From contig NZ_CP123872.1 in the NCBI RefSeq assembly GCF_031598375.1, forward strand, positions 1,240,001 to 1,304,000: 64,000 bases of DNA, in the 5' to 3' direction. The notes below the pieces were generated by a model. That model did no database searches, was not told where the DNA came from, and saw only the letters and a list, made by a program, of their open reading frames with translations. Shown one piece after another: positions 36,031-44,837 of the stretch (position 1 is the first letter of the stretch; every line of letters begins with the position of its first letter). The translations under genes and the position numbers were made by a program. Source of the DNA: Temperatibacter marinus (GTDB taxonomy: Bacteria > Pseudomonadota > Alphaproteobacteria > Sphingomonadales > Kordiimonadaceae).

Positions 36031-37014
36031 ATGAAGGCTGTTTGGTATGAAACGACTGGTGAGGCTGAATCAGTATTAACGATTGGGGAAATTGCTGTAC
36101 CTGAGTTGAATGCTGGAGAAGTGATGGTGAGAGTGCATGCTTCAGGAGTTAATCCTTCTGACGTAAAAACACGGGCTGGTGCTAGAGGCCCTCTTGCTTT
36201 TGATCGCGTTATTCCTCATTCAGACGGAGCTGGTGTGATTGAGGCTGTCGGTGCGGGTGTTTCTACAGAGCGTATTGGGGAGCGTGTTTGGATCTGGAAT
36301 GGCGCATGGGCGCGGGCGATGGGGACCAATGCTGAATATATTGTAGTTCCCGCCGAACAAGCAGCGCATTTGCCTGATGCCGTGAGTTTCGAAGCAGGGG
36401 CTTGTCTTGGCATTCCAGCTTCTACAGCTTACTATGGTGTATATGCTGACGGCTCTGTAGAGGGGAAAACTATCCTTGTCACAGGCGGTGCTGGCGCTGT
36501 TGGTCACTATGCTATTCAATTTGCCAAAGCGGGCGGTGCGAAAGTTATTACAACGGTTAGCGGCCCTGAAAAAGCAGCCCATGCTGAGACCGCGGGTCCC
36601 GACGCAGTGATCAATTATAGAGAAGGGGATGCAGCAGAAGCCATTTTGGCTGCAACGAACGGAGAAGGCGTTGATCGTGTTGTCGAGGTTGAATTTGGTG
36701 GAAATCTAGAGGTAACCAATAAAATCTTAAAACCAAATGGTGTTGTTGCGACCTATGGTTCAATGGGAGATATGGAACCTAAATTGCCCTTCTACCCAAT
36801 GATGTTTAATTGCGTAACTGTGCGAATGTACCTTGTATACCTATTGTCACAAGAGGCGCGTGCATTGACTGTCAATGGTGTGAATGAATGTATTAAGGAC
36901 CCTTCATTTAAGCATATGATCACAGAAGTTTACCCTTTTGAAAAAACTGCAGAAGCGCATAAAGCTGTTGAAAGTGGAACGCTTATTGGTAATGTTGTCG
37001 TTAAAGTCAAATAA
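36031..37014 (+). CDS. NADPH:quinone oxidoreductase-like zinc-independent MDR protein
   Basis: About 327 residues of the medium-chain dehydrogenase/reductase superfamily. The GroES-like domain (VRVHASGVNPSDVKTRAG) is followed by a Rossmann domain (ILVTGGAGAVGHYAIQFAKAGGAKVI). The zinc-binding cysteines of alcohol dehydrogenases are absent, which places it with quinone oxidoreductases and enone reductases. A TTG at 36007 in frame is less likely than the ATG at 36031, which has AGGA at 36021-36024. It lies 45 bp after the SDR and 17 bp before the sulfotransferase gene. Confidence 0.86.
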   Translation: MKAVWYETTGEAESVLTIGEIAVPELNAGEVMVRVHASGVNPSDVKTRAGARGPLAFDRVIPHSDGAGVIEAVGAGVSTERIGERVWIWNGAWARAMGTNAEYIVVPAEQAAHLPDAVSFEAGACLGIPASTAYYGVYADGSVEGKTILVTGGAGAVGHYAIQFAKAGGAKVITTVSGPEKAAHAETAGPDAVINYREGDAAEAILAATNGEGVDRVVEVEFGGNLEVTNKILKPNGVVATYGSMGDMEPKLPFYPMMFNCVTVRMYLVYLLSQEARALTVNGVNECIKDPSFKHMITEVYPFEKTAEAHKAVESGTLIGNVVVKVK

Positions 37015-37031
37015 CGAAAGCAGTCTGCATC

Positions 37032-38627
37032 ATGGTGGCCGTAGATTCAGCATCTGAAAAGCTTCATCAAGCCTATGCACTTTTCCAGAAAGGGCAGATT
37101 GAAGAGGCTGAATCTCTGAGCCGAGATCTATTAAGAAAAGATCCGAATAATGTTTCAGCACTTCGATTATTAGCTGAGATAGGAATTCAAGTGGGCGTCT
37201 ATGAAGAGGCAGAAAATTTGCTTCTTCATTGCTTAGACTTAGCCCCTGATTTTACCCTTGCTCGTTTAAATTATGCTGCCTTGCTTGCCAAGCGAACGCG
37301 CTATCAAGAGAGTATGCTTGAGCTAAAGCGTTTACTCGAAAGCGAGCCTGATAATGTTGCTATTCTTGTGCAAAAAGCTTCGGTTCTTGTGAGCCTCGGT
37401 GATTTTGACGCAGCGGAAAAATTATACCGAAATTTGACAAAGAGGCTGCCTGAGCATGCTCATATTCAATTGTCACTTGGTCATGTTCTAAAAACAAAAG
37501 GGGATGTGGCAAAAGCTATTGACGCTTATCGGGCTGCTATTGCACTTGAACCAGCGATGGGGGAGGCCTATTGGTCTTTGGCTAATTTAAAAACATTCAC
37601 TTTCACGGACGCGGATATTCTGCAAATGAAAGAACAGATGTTGGTTGAACAGCCCAAGGCACAAGATTTTGTGCATCTCTGTTTTGCTCTTGGCTATGCT
37701 CTCGAGAAGCAAGGTGATGTGGACGGTTCTTTCGCAGCTTATGCAAAAGGTAATCAGGTGAAGCGGCACATTGTTCACTATGATGCGCGAACGCATTGCC
37801 AGGATATGTTGCGCCAAAAAAGATTTTTTTCACCGGCTCATTATGAAAAGAAAGGGATGGAGGGCTGTGATGATTCTGCCCCTATTTTTATCGTCGGTCT
37901 CCCTCGTGCGGGCTCCACACTCATCGAGCAAATTCTCTCTTCCCACTCTCAGGTGGAAGGAACAATGGAATTGCCCGATATTATTTCTATGGCCCGCCGC
38001 TTGAGCGGAAAAAAAGTTGTCACGGATAAAGGAAACTATCCTGAAATTCTATCTACTCTTTCCTCAGAGGACATTGAAAACTTAGGGGAAGAATATATTG
38101 AAAGGACGAAGGTGCATCGGTCTGGCTTGCCTTTCTTTATTGATAAGATGCCAAACAATTTCATGCATATTGGGTTTATAAAAGAAATTTTACCAAAGGC
38201 AAAAATTATTGATGCCAGACGCCATCCGATGGCTGGATGTTTTAGCTGTTTCAAACAGCTCTTCGCAAAGGGTCAAAACTTTACATATTCTTTGAACGAT
38301 ATCGGGAATTATTACTGCGATTATTATGAAATAATGGAGCACTGGGACACTGTTTTACCGCAAGCCGTTCACAGGGTATATTATGAAAAAATGATTACTG
38401 ATACGGAAATGGAAGTGCGCCGTTTGCTAGACTATTGCGGCTTGCCTTTTGAAGAAGCATGTCTCACATTCTATCAAAATGACCGAGCAGTGCGGACGGC
38501 CAGTTCGGAACAAGTTCGCCAGCCCATTTACCAAAGTGGCCTTGAGGCATGGAAGCCCTATGAAGGCCACCTTGCGCCCCTTCAAAAAGCACTTGCTCAT
38601 GTATTGCCGAAATATCCGGCACTCTAA
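37032..38627 (+). CDS. TPR-sulfotransferase (first of two)
   Basis: 531 residues. Tetratricopeptide repeats fill about residues 8-260 (for example ALRLLAEIGIQVGVYEEAEN and LGHVLKTKGDVAKAIDAYRA). A P-loop sulfotransferase domain follows (about 280-531), with the PAPS 5'-phosphosulfate motif in FIVGLPRAGSTLIEQIL and a 3'-phosphate region around KIIDARRHPMAGC. The domain resembles protein and small-molecule sulfotransferases; TPRs suggest a protein or peptide partner. No signal peptide. It is the third gene of the LysR-linked operon and is clearly paralogous to the gene at 46813-48834 in the catalytic half. The acceptor is unknown. Confidence 0.88.
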   Translation: MVAVDSASEKLHQAYALFQKGQIEEAESLSRDLLRKDPNNVSALRLLAEIGIQVGVYEEAENLLLHCLDLAPDFTLARLNYAALLAKRTRYQESMLELKRLLESEPDNVAILVQKASVLVSLGDFDAAEKLYRNLTKRLPEHAHIQLSLGHVLKTKGDVAKAIDAYRAAIALEPAMGEAYWSLANLKTFTFTDADILQMKEQMLVEQPKAQDFVHLCFALGYALEKQGDVDGSFAAYAKGNQVKRHIVHYDARTHCQDMLRQKRFFSPAHYEKKGMEGCDDSAPIFIVGLPRAGSTLIEQILSSHSQVEGTMELPDIISMARRLSGKKVVTDKGNYPEILSTLSSEDIENLGEEYIERTKVHRSGLPFFIDKMPNNFMHIGFIKEILPKAKIIDARRHPMAGCFSCFKQLFAKGQNFTYSLNDIGNYYCDYYEIMEHWDTVLPQAVHRVYYEKMITDTEMEVRRLLDYCGLPFEEACLTFYQNDRAVRTASSEQVRQPIYQSGLEAWKPYEGHLAPLQKALAHVLPKYPAL

Positions 38628-38643
38628 AAGATAAGCTTAACCT

Positions 38644-38656
38644 TTAGTTTTATTCA
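38644..38656. promoter_or_regulatory. Weaker LysR-box-like site before TonB receptor
   Basis: TTAGTTTTATTCA agrees at 11 of 13 positions with the box at 35105-35117 and keeps T-N11-A. It lies 138 bp upstream of the receptor start. T-rich, so chance matching is possible. Confidence 0.35.
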
Positions 38657-38794
38657 TACAATTTGCTGGGTTTTTGATGATTTTCCCTATTCAAGGGTAA
38701 ATTTAATTCATGTCAGTGTATGAAAAGGTCGTTTGCCTAATTCTTTCTGCTTCCCTAGCCTGCGAGATGGGAAAAATATATTCTGGAGGGAAAT

Positions 38795-41119
38795 ATGAAA
38801 GAATATTCAAAAGCCACGTTAAAAGTGGCACTGTTAACTACAACTGTTATGTCAGCACCGCTGGCGGCTCAGGCACAAGATGATGAAATGATGCTTGAAG
38901 AAATTGTCGTTACCGCACGTAAGACATCTGAATCTATGCAGTCAGTTCCTATCTCAATTCAAGCTTTAGGCCAGTCTAAACTAGAGGATGCTAATGTCGG
39001 AGGTTTCTCTGATTTTACCAAAATGCTGCCAAGCGTCTCTATCGCTTCCGTAGGCCCAGGGAATGCCCAAATTTATATGCGGGGTATTTCTGATGGCGGG
39101 GATGGTAACTTTTCTGGGACAAATCCGAGTGTGGGTGTCTATCTAGACGATCAACCTGTAACGGCAATTGGGCGTGTGCTGGACGTTCACATGTATGACA
39201 TTGCTCGTGTGGAAGCTCTCTCTGGACCGCAAGGCACGTTATACGGGGCAAGCTCTCAGGCGGGAACCATAAGAATTATTACAAATGAGCCAGACCCATC
39301 AGGGTTTTCAGCCGGCATTGACATGAGTGCTGGATTCACCAGAAAAGGTGAAGAAAGCTACTCACTTGAAGGGTTTGTCAATGTGCCTGTGTCTGATACT
39401 GCAGCGCTCCGTGTTGTTGGATGGCATGTGAGTGATGGCGGATATATTGACAATGTGAAAGGCGCAAAAGTCTTTACAGTTGATGGATTAAACAATGCTG
39501 GAAATCCAGCTACATCGCGTATCAGAGTCACCAATGATGACTATCTAGAGAAAGACTTTAACGATGAAGAAAACACAGGGATGCGTGCAGCGTTAAAAGT
39601 AGACCTCAATGATAGTTGGACGGCAACAGCTAAATTGATGCATCAAAAGCAAAAGACAACAGGTGTTTGGGATCACGACCCTGAAGATGTTGGGGATTTA
39701 AAGGTGCAGCGCTTCTTTGAGGATCGCGGAGAAGATAAATTCACTCAAGCCGGGTTAACCATTGAAGGTGAAGTTGCAGGCATGGATCTTGTCTATGCTG
39801 GATCCTACCTAGACCGTGATGTTCAATATGATATTGATTATAGTGAATATGCGGCATACTCAAGCTTCATCCCTTACTATACGTGTGATTTTGATGCGAA
39901 CTATTATTTCTTGACGGACACTTGTACAGACCCACGCATTCAGTTTGATCAAGAATCTAAATATAAAGTTCAAACTCATGAAATTCGCCTTCAGAGCGCT
40001 CAGGATAAACGCTTAAGATTCATCGCAGGGTTATTCTATCAGGATGCTGAGCATGCTTACGACAATCAGTGGCGTATTCCAACACTGCGCGCTGGTAAAC
40101 GAGCAGATGATAACTTTACAGGGAATGTCTCTGGCCATTATTCAGATTCATACTTCATTACTGATCAAGTTAGGACGGACACAGAAAAAGCAGTGTTCGG
40201 GGAAGTGACTTACGACATTAATGAACAGCTTTCTGCGACAGTTGGGGCAAGGTTTTTCAAATCCAGCAGTAAGCTTGAGGGTGTGGTTGCTACATTCTGG
40301 TGGAATGGCGAATTGTTAGATTTAGAGTCGTCAGAGAGCAGTTCGATTTTTAAATTCTCACTTGATTATCAGGTGAATGATGATGTGCTCTTGTATGGTA
40401 CGGTCTCTGAAGGATTTAGACCTGGTGGTAATAATCGGGTGACAGGCACATCGGCAGGTGCAACCTATAATTCTGATCTGATTACAAACTATGAATTTGG
40501 TTGGAAATCTACATTGGCAGATGGTCGGGCGCGTTTTAATGGGTCGATCTTTGTGATGGATTGGTCCGACATTCAATTAACACGCTTTGATCCTAGCATC
40601 TCTCTCCTTGGCTTAACAGCCAACGTGGGCAGTGCCAAAGTGAAAGGGTTAGAGACCGACATCACTGTTGCCGCAACAGAGTCGCTTACTTTGTCAGCAA
40701 GCATGTCGTATATTGATGCATCACTGTCAGAGAATTATGCTGTTGATGTTGCCAATATAGACAGCAATCCTGACGCGCCTGAGGGAACACGATTGTCAAT
40801 GATCCCTAAATTTAAGGTGCATATGAGTGCACGCCAATCCTTTGAATTTATGGACTATAGCAGCTTCTTCCAAGCGTCTCTAAGTCATCAGGGGAGTTCC
40901 TATAATGACTTTTTCATAAACAACAGAGAAAAACAGGCTGGCTATACAATCGCAGACCTTTCAATTGGTATTGAGGAAGATGATTGGTCCTTAATTCTGT
41001 TTGCGGAAAACCTCTTTGACGAACGTGCTGAAATGTACCGCAACTCTATCGATTACGATAGTCGGATCACAACGAACAGACCGCGTTCCTTCACTGTTAG
41101 ATATTCGAAGCAGTTCTAG
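38795..41119 (+). CDS. TonB-dependent receptor (first of a related pair)
   Basis: 774 residues. A signal peptide ends near PLAAQAQDDE; the TonB box/plug begins LEEIVVTARKTSESMQSVPI; the plug carries YMRGIS, VGVYLDDQPV and ARVEALSGPQGTLYGASSQA; the barrel ends in RPRSFTVRYSKQF with terminal Phe. It belongs to a large receptor group common in sphingomonads and relatives, where substrates are mostly unknown. A loop at about residues 345-373 is rich in tyrosine (eight in about 29) and contains cysteines nearby. TTCTGGAGGG at 38781-38790 is the ribosome site. The receptor at 41393 and the partial one at 63018 share its plug signatures. Confidence 0.9.
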   Translation: MKEYSKATLKVALLTTTVMSAPLAAQAQDDEMMLEEIVVTARKTSESMQSVPISIQALGQSKLEDANVGGFSDFTKMLPSVSIASVGPGNAQIYMRGISDGGDGNFSGTNPSVGVYLDDQPVTAIGRVLDVHMYDIARVEALSGPQGTLYGASSQAGTIRIITNEPDPSGFSAGIDMSAGFTRKGEESYSLEGFVNVPVSDTAALRVVGWHVSDGGYIDNVKGAKVFTVDGLNNAGNPATSRIRVTNDDYLEKDFNDEENTGMRAALKVDLNDSWTATAKLMHQKQKTTGVWDHDPEDVGDLKVQRFFEDRGEDKFTQAGLTIEGEVAGMDLVYAGSYLDRDVQYDIDYSEYAAYSSFIPYYTCDFDANYYFLTDTCTDPRIQFDQESKYKVQTHEIRLQSAQDKRLRFIAGLFYQDAEHAYDNQWRIPTLRAGKRADDNFTGNVSGHYSDSYFITDQVRTDTEKAVFGEVTYDINEQLSATVGARFFKSSSKLEGVVATFWWNGELLDLESSESSSIFKFSLDYQVNDDVLLYGTVSEGFRPGGNNRVTGTSAGATYNSDLITNYEFGWKSTLADGRARFNGSIFVMDWSDIQLTRFDPSISLLGLTANVGSAKVKGLETDITVAATESLTLSASMSYIDASLSENYAVDVANIDSNPDAPEGTRLSMIPKFKVHMSARQSFEFMDYSSFFQASLSHQGSSYNDFFINNREKQAGYTIADLSIGIEEDDWSLILFAENLFDERAEMYRNSIDYDSRITTNRPRSFTVRYSKQF

Positions 41120-41156
41120 ACCATCGTCGAATATCATGATTTTAGAGAATATTATG

Positions 41157-41178
41157 GGGCCCTTCGGGGCCCTTTTTT
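41157..41178 (+). terminator. Terminator with TTCG tetraloop
   Basis: GGGCCC (41157-41162), loop TTCG, GGGCCC (41167-41172), then six T. A compact, strong intrinsic terminator for the first receptor gene. Confidence 0.93.
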
Positions 41179-41288
41179 GTGAAGTCTATTAGGATCAAGG
41201 GCTTAAAATTTTTCAACTGAAACTCTCGTACTAAGCATCATAATTATTGAAAGTAGTTGAATTTTTACCTCTTGAACCCTTTTAAGGA

Positions 41289-41301
41289 TTAGTTTTTCTA
41301 A
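41289..41301. promoter_or_regulatory. Candidate LysR-box before the second TonB receptor
   Basis: TTAGTTTTTCTAA is a perfect TTAG-N5-CTAA palindrome of T-N11-A form. It shares its first 11 bases with the box at 35105-35117 and lies 91 bp upstream of the receptor start. Confidence 0.45.
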
Positions 41302-41392
41302 AGCTAGAGTTGAGATAAACAGTTTGTATTCGGTGTGTGAACTATGGTTAATTAAAGATGGGATCGTATCGTAAAGCTTTTGGGAGGATAAA

Positions 41393-43780
41393 ATGATCAA
41401 AAATTTACGGGAAAAACATCATCTGAAATTGTTAGCGGGCGTTTCAGCTTATTCGCTTTTGATGATGACGCCGCAGGCAAGTTATGCTCAGGATGCTGAT
41501 AAGGACGACGATGATGATATTGAAGAGCTGATCGTTATTGGTACAAAGTCAGCCTCTAATATTCAGGATGTGGCTCAAAGTATCACTGCGATTAGCGGGG
41601 AAACAATTGAGAAAGAAGGGTTGATGAACTTGGCGGATTATGCCCGGTCGATCCCTTCACTCACTTTTTATGCCTTGCAGCCAGGCCGGAATCAAATTGT
41701 ATTCCGCGGTGTTTCTACTGGCACAGACGAATTTAGGACAGATAGTTCCACATCTGTTTATTTTGATGAGCAACCGATGACTGCTATCAGTCAGCAAATT
41801 GATCCGCGCATGGTCGATATTCAAAGAATTGAAGCTTTGCCTGGACCTCAAGGAACTCTGTTTGGATCTTCCTCCCAATCAGGGACTATTCGCTTCATTA
41901 CGAATAAACCCGATACTTCAGGTTTTGGTGGTCAGGTAGAAGCATCGGTTGGCTTTACTAAAGGCGGTGAAGCAAGTTATGACATCAACGGTGTTCTGAA
42001 TATTCCACTCACAGATGATTTGGCTGTACGGGCTGTCGGTTTTAAAGTTCAAGACGGTGGCTATATCGATAATGTGTTTGGGACAGGGCTAACCGGATCC
42101 TATGATAACAGTGATGTTGTTGAAGATGATTTCAATGACTGGGGTGTTTATGGAGGCCGTCTCTCTGCAAAATGGGATGTGAGTGATACATGGTCTGTTC
42201 TGGCAACAGGCATGTATGAAAAATCCGAATCTAACGGAGACTGGAAAACAGACCCCTCAGCTGGGGACTATGCGATTGTTCGTTTCCGTGATGATTTCCG
42301 AAATGATGAATGGTGGTCAGCAGCCTTAACAATCCGTGGAGATTTGGGCTTTGCAGATCTGGTTTCTGCAACCACCTATCTTGACCGTAAAATCAGTTAT
42401 GAGTGGGACGGGTCCACCTATGATGCTTGGCGCTCAAGTTATTATGAGACTTTTGGTAATTATGCGGCTTACTATGCGCTCCAAGAAACTGGAGATCGTA
42501 AATCATATACCTATAACAATCAGACTCAAAAAAGATTCACGCAAGAAATTCGCCTGTCCTCTAAAGGGGATAGCCGGTTCCAGTGGATGGTCGGTGGCTT
42601 TTATGAAAAAGTAGAAGATGACTGGGATTGGGGCACTAAAGTTCCAGATTATTTTAGTACAAAAAGTTATGCGTCTGCCAATTACTGGTCATGCTATTAT
42701 GCCTATTACGAGCCTGCCTTCCAGTGCCCGTTAAAATCAGGCGATCGCTATTATTCACAGCTATATGATCGCACGGTTTCTCAGGTCGCTGTTTTTGGTG
42801 AGCTTTCTTATAATTTCACAGATAACCTCATGGCTGTCTTTGGGGCGCGTTGGTTCGAATTTGAACGGGACCGCACAGAAATTAATCAGTGGCCATTCGG
42901 TCTGCCGCCCGAGGGTGTCACAGGTGATTTTTATGGTGGAACTGATATTATTCAGGCAAAGAATAATGACACTGTCTATAAGTTTGGCCTAGAGTATCGT
43001 ATTGATGACGATCGAATGGTTTACTTTAACTATAGTGAAGGCTTCAGACTTGGCGGTGTAAACTCGCTGAGGGCTGCAAATACTGGCTTTGTTCCACGCG
43101 AATACGGTCCTGATACTTTAACCAACTATGAGGCTGGCCTAAAAAGTCAATGGTTGGATGATCGACTGACGTTAAATCTTTCTGTCTTCAGAATGGAGTG
43201 GCAAGATATCCAGCGCAGTGTTTGGTCTAATAGTGTTTGGTGGCTAAACGGGAATGTGAATGGGGGTGAAGCTGTGTCAAAAGGCTTTGAAGGGTCTATG
43301 TGGGCACAAGTCACACCGCGCTTAACATTCAATGCCAATTTATTCCTTTCGGATGCGAAATTAAAAGATCCTATCCTGAATAGTGATGGATCAATTGGTG
43401 TCGCAGCAGGGACAGATCTCACCTTTGCACCGTCCAGTAAATATTCCTTTGGATTTGAATATACTATTCCTGATGCAATGTGGGGGGCAGACTTTTGGGT
43501 TCGCTATGATTTTTGGGGACAAGCTTCACAGCTACAAAACCAATATACTGGCTTAGTTATCCCGTCTTATAACGAGAGCAACCTAACCGCAGGTCTTTGG
43601 AAAGAAGGCGATTGGGATGGCACACTTGCTATTTATAATCTCTTTGATCAGCGTAATATCAGCTCAATTGATGAGGGTGATAATTATGCTGCAGATTATT
43701 TCGGAACGAATATGTACCGGAATATGCAAAATGTTAATCGTCCTCGGACACTTTGGCTCACGGTTAGAAAACGTTTCTAA
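41393..43780 (+). CDS. TonB-dependent receptor (second of a related pair)
   Basis: 795 residues. A signal peptide ends near ASYAQDADKDD; an acidic linker (DKDDDDDIEE) precedes the plug start LIVIGTKSASNIQDVAQSI; the plug has VFRGVSTG, TSVYFDEQPM and RIEALPGPQGTLFGSSSQSG; the barrel ends in RPRTLWLTVRKRF. Two extracellular-loop regions are strikingly tyrosine-rich (about residues 335-370 and 420-455; the second contains two Cys). It has its own promoter region and terminator. Substrate unknown; the neighbourhood of sulfotransferases and an amidohydrolase suggests a common substrate or a shared modification. Confidence 0.9.
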   Translation: MIKNLREKHHLKLLAGVSAYSLLMMTPQASYAQDADKDDDDDIEELIVIGTKSASNIQDVAQSITAISGETIEKEGLMNLADYARSIPSLTFYALQPGRNQIVFRGVSTGTDEFRTDSSTSVYFDEQPMTAISQQIDPRMVDIQRIEALPGPQGTLFGSSSQSGTIRFITNKPDTSGFGGQVEASVGFTKGGEASYDINGVLNIPLTDDLAVRAVGFKVQDGGYIDNVFGTGLTGSYDNSDVVEDDFNDWGVYGGRLSAKWDVSDTWSVLATGMYEKSESNGDWKTDPSAGDYAIVRFRDDFRNDEWWSAALTIRGDLGFADLVSATTYLDRKISYEWDGSTYDAWRSSYYETFGNYAAYYALQETGDRKSYTYNNQTQKRFTQEIRLSSKGDSRFQWMVGGFYEKVEDDWDWGTKVPDYFSTKSYASANYWSCYYAYYEPAFQCPLKSGDRYYSQLYDRTVSQVAVFGELSYNFTDNLMAVFGARWFEFERDRTEINQWPFGLPPEGVTGDFYGGTDIIQAKNNDTVYKFGLEYRIDDDRMVYFNYSEGFRLGGVNSLRAANTGFVPREYGPDTLTNYEAGLKSQWLDDRLTLNLSVFRMEWQDIQRSVWSNSVWWLNGNVNGGEAVSKGFEGSMWAQVTPRLTFNANLFLSDAKLKDPILNSDGSIGVAAGTDLTFAPSSKYSFGFEYTIPDAMWGADFWVRYDFWGQASQLQNQYTGLVIPSYNESNLTAGLWKEGDWDGTLAIYNLFDQRNISSIDEGDNYAADYFGTNMYRNMQNVNRPRTLWLTVRKRF

Positions 43781-43800
43781 TTAGAGATCCTCACAATTGA

Positions 43801-43841
43801 AAGGGTACTATTCGCTTAGGCGGGTGGTACCCTTGTTTTTT
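43801..43841 (+). terminator. Terminator after the second TonB receptor
   Basis: AAGGGTAC (43801-43808) pairs with GTACCCTT (43827-43834), followed by G and six T. Confidence 0.85.
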
Positions 43842-43919
43842 ATGTAGAAAAATCTGGTGAGACGGGTTGATTTGTCTGACTGCATATGCAGAACTACAGA
43901 TAGAAAAGAGGAGACTTTG

Positions 43920-44837
43920 GTGAAATTAATTGCGACGTCTGTAGTGCGAGGGAGTTTTCAAGGGGAAAGTCACGGCGGTGTTTATCTACTAGACCTAGAT
44001 CAGCAGCAGGTGACGCAACCTCTTGATTGGAATACAGCGGATATTGATTGGCAAGGAAGGGGATGGGATCGAGGCCTGAGGGGTATCGCTTTTCATGCGG
44101 GTCTCGTTTATATCGCAGCCAGTGATGAACTGTTTGCCTATACACCAGATTTTCAACCAGTTGGGTCATGGCGAAACCCTTATTTAAAGCATTGTCATGA
44201 AATTTCAGTTCACGAGAATACTCTGTTCTTAACGTCTACGGCTTATGACAGTATTTTGGGATTTGATCTCATCGAAAAAAAGTTTAATTGGGCCCTGCAT
44301 GTTGATTTAGAAGGCCTCAATTATAAAGGATCAATCTATGATCCATACGGAGATGAAGGCCCATTATCCCTCAATAAATTGCATTTAAATATGGTCACAG
44401 CCACCACGGGTGGTTTGTATATAAGTGGCCGTAAATCAGGGGGCATGTTGCTCTTCAACGGCGAAACTATCCATATGTCAGCCATGTTGCCGCCAGGTAC
44501 GCATAACGCACAACCCTTTCGTGAGGGTGTGTTGTTTAATGACAGCGACTCTGATGTCGTGCGTTATGCATCACGCAGCGGCGATGAGGACAGAGCCTTA
44601 AAAGTTCCGCTTTATCCGTCAAGTGATCTGACCCATCAGGACTTCGACGATAGCCGGACTGCACGACAGGGATTTGCAAGAGGCCTTTGTGTGATTAATG
44701 AGCGGTTAATTGCGGGAGGATCCTCGCCTTCAACCATCTGTGTTCACGACCTGCAAGAAGGCAAGACAGCCCTGAAGGTTAATTTAACAATGGATATCAG
44801 AAATGCAGTCCATGGCTTAGAAGTTTGGCCCTACTAA
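43920..44837 (+). CDS. Hypothetical beta-propeller-like protein
   Basis: About 305 residues. The sequence repeats beta-rich blade-like segments (GGVYLLDLDQQQV, GLVYIAASDELFAYT, NTLFLTSTAYDSILGFDL, GGLYISGRKSGGMLLF, ERLIAGGSSPSTICVHDL), which suggests a propeller. Conserved-looking histidines occur in LKHCHEISVH, KLHLNMV and GTHNAQPF. I do not recognise a characterised family; it may be DUF4915-like. No signal peptide is visible. Several upstream starts exist; GAGGAG at 43908-43913 points to the GTG at 43920. The 3' end overlaps the converging amidohydrolase by 4 bp. It lies between two receptors and two sulfotransferases. Confidence 0.7.
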   Translation: MKLIATSVVRGSFQGESHGGVYLLDLDQQQVTQPLDWNTADIDWQGRGWDRGLRGIAFHAGLVYIAASDELFAYTPDFQPVGSWRNPYLKHCHEISVHENTLFLTSTAYDSILGFDLIEKKFNWALHVDLEGLNYKGSIYDPYGDEGPLSLNKLHLNMVTATTGGLYISGRKSGGMLLFNGETIHMSAMLPPGTHNAQPFREGVLFNDSDSDVVRYASRSGDEDRALKVPLYPSSDLTHQDFDDSRTARQGFARGLCVINERLIAGGSSPSTICVHDLQEGKTALKVNLTMDIRNAVHGLEVWPY

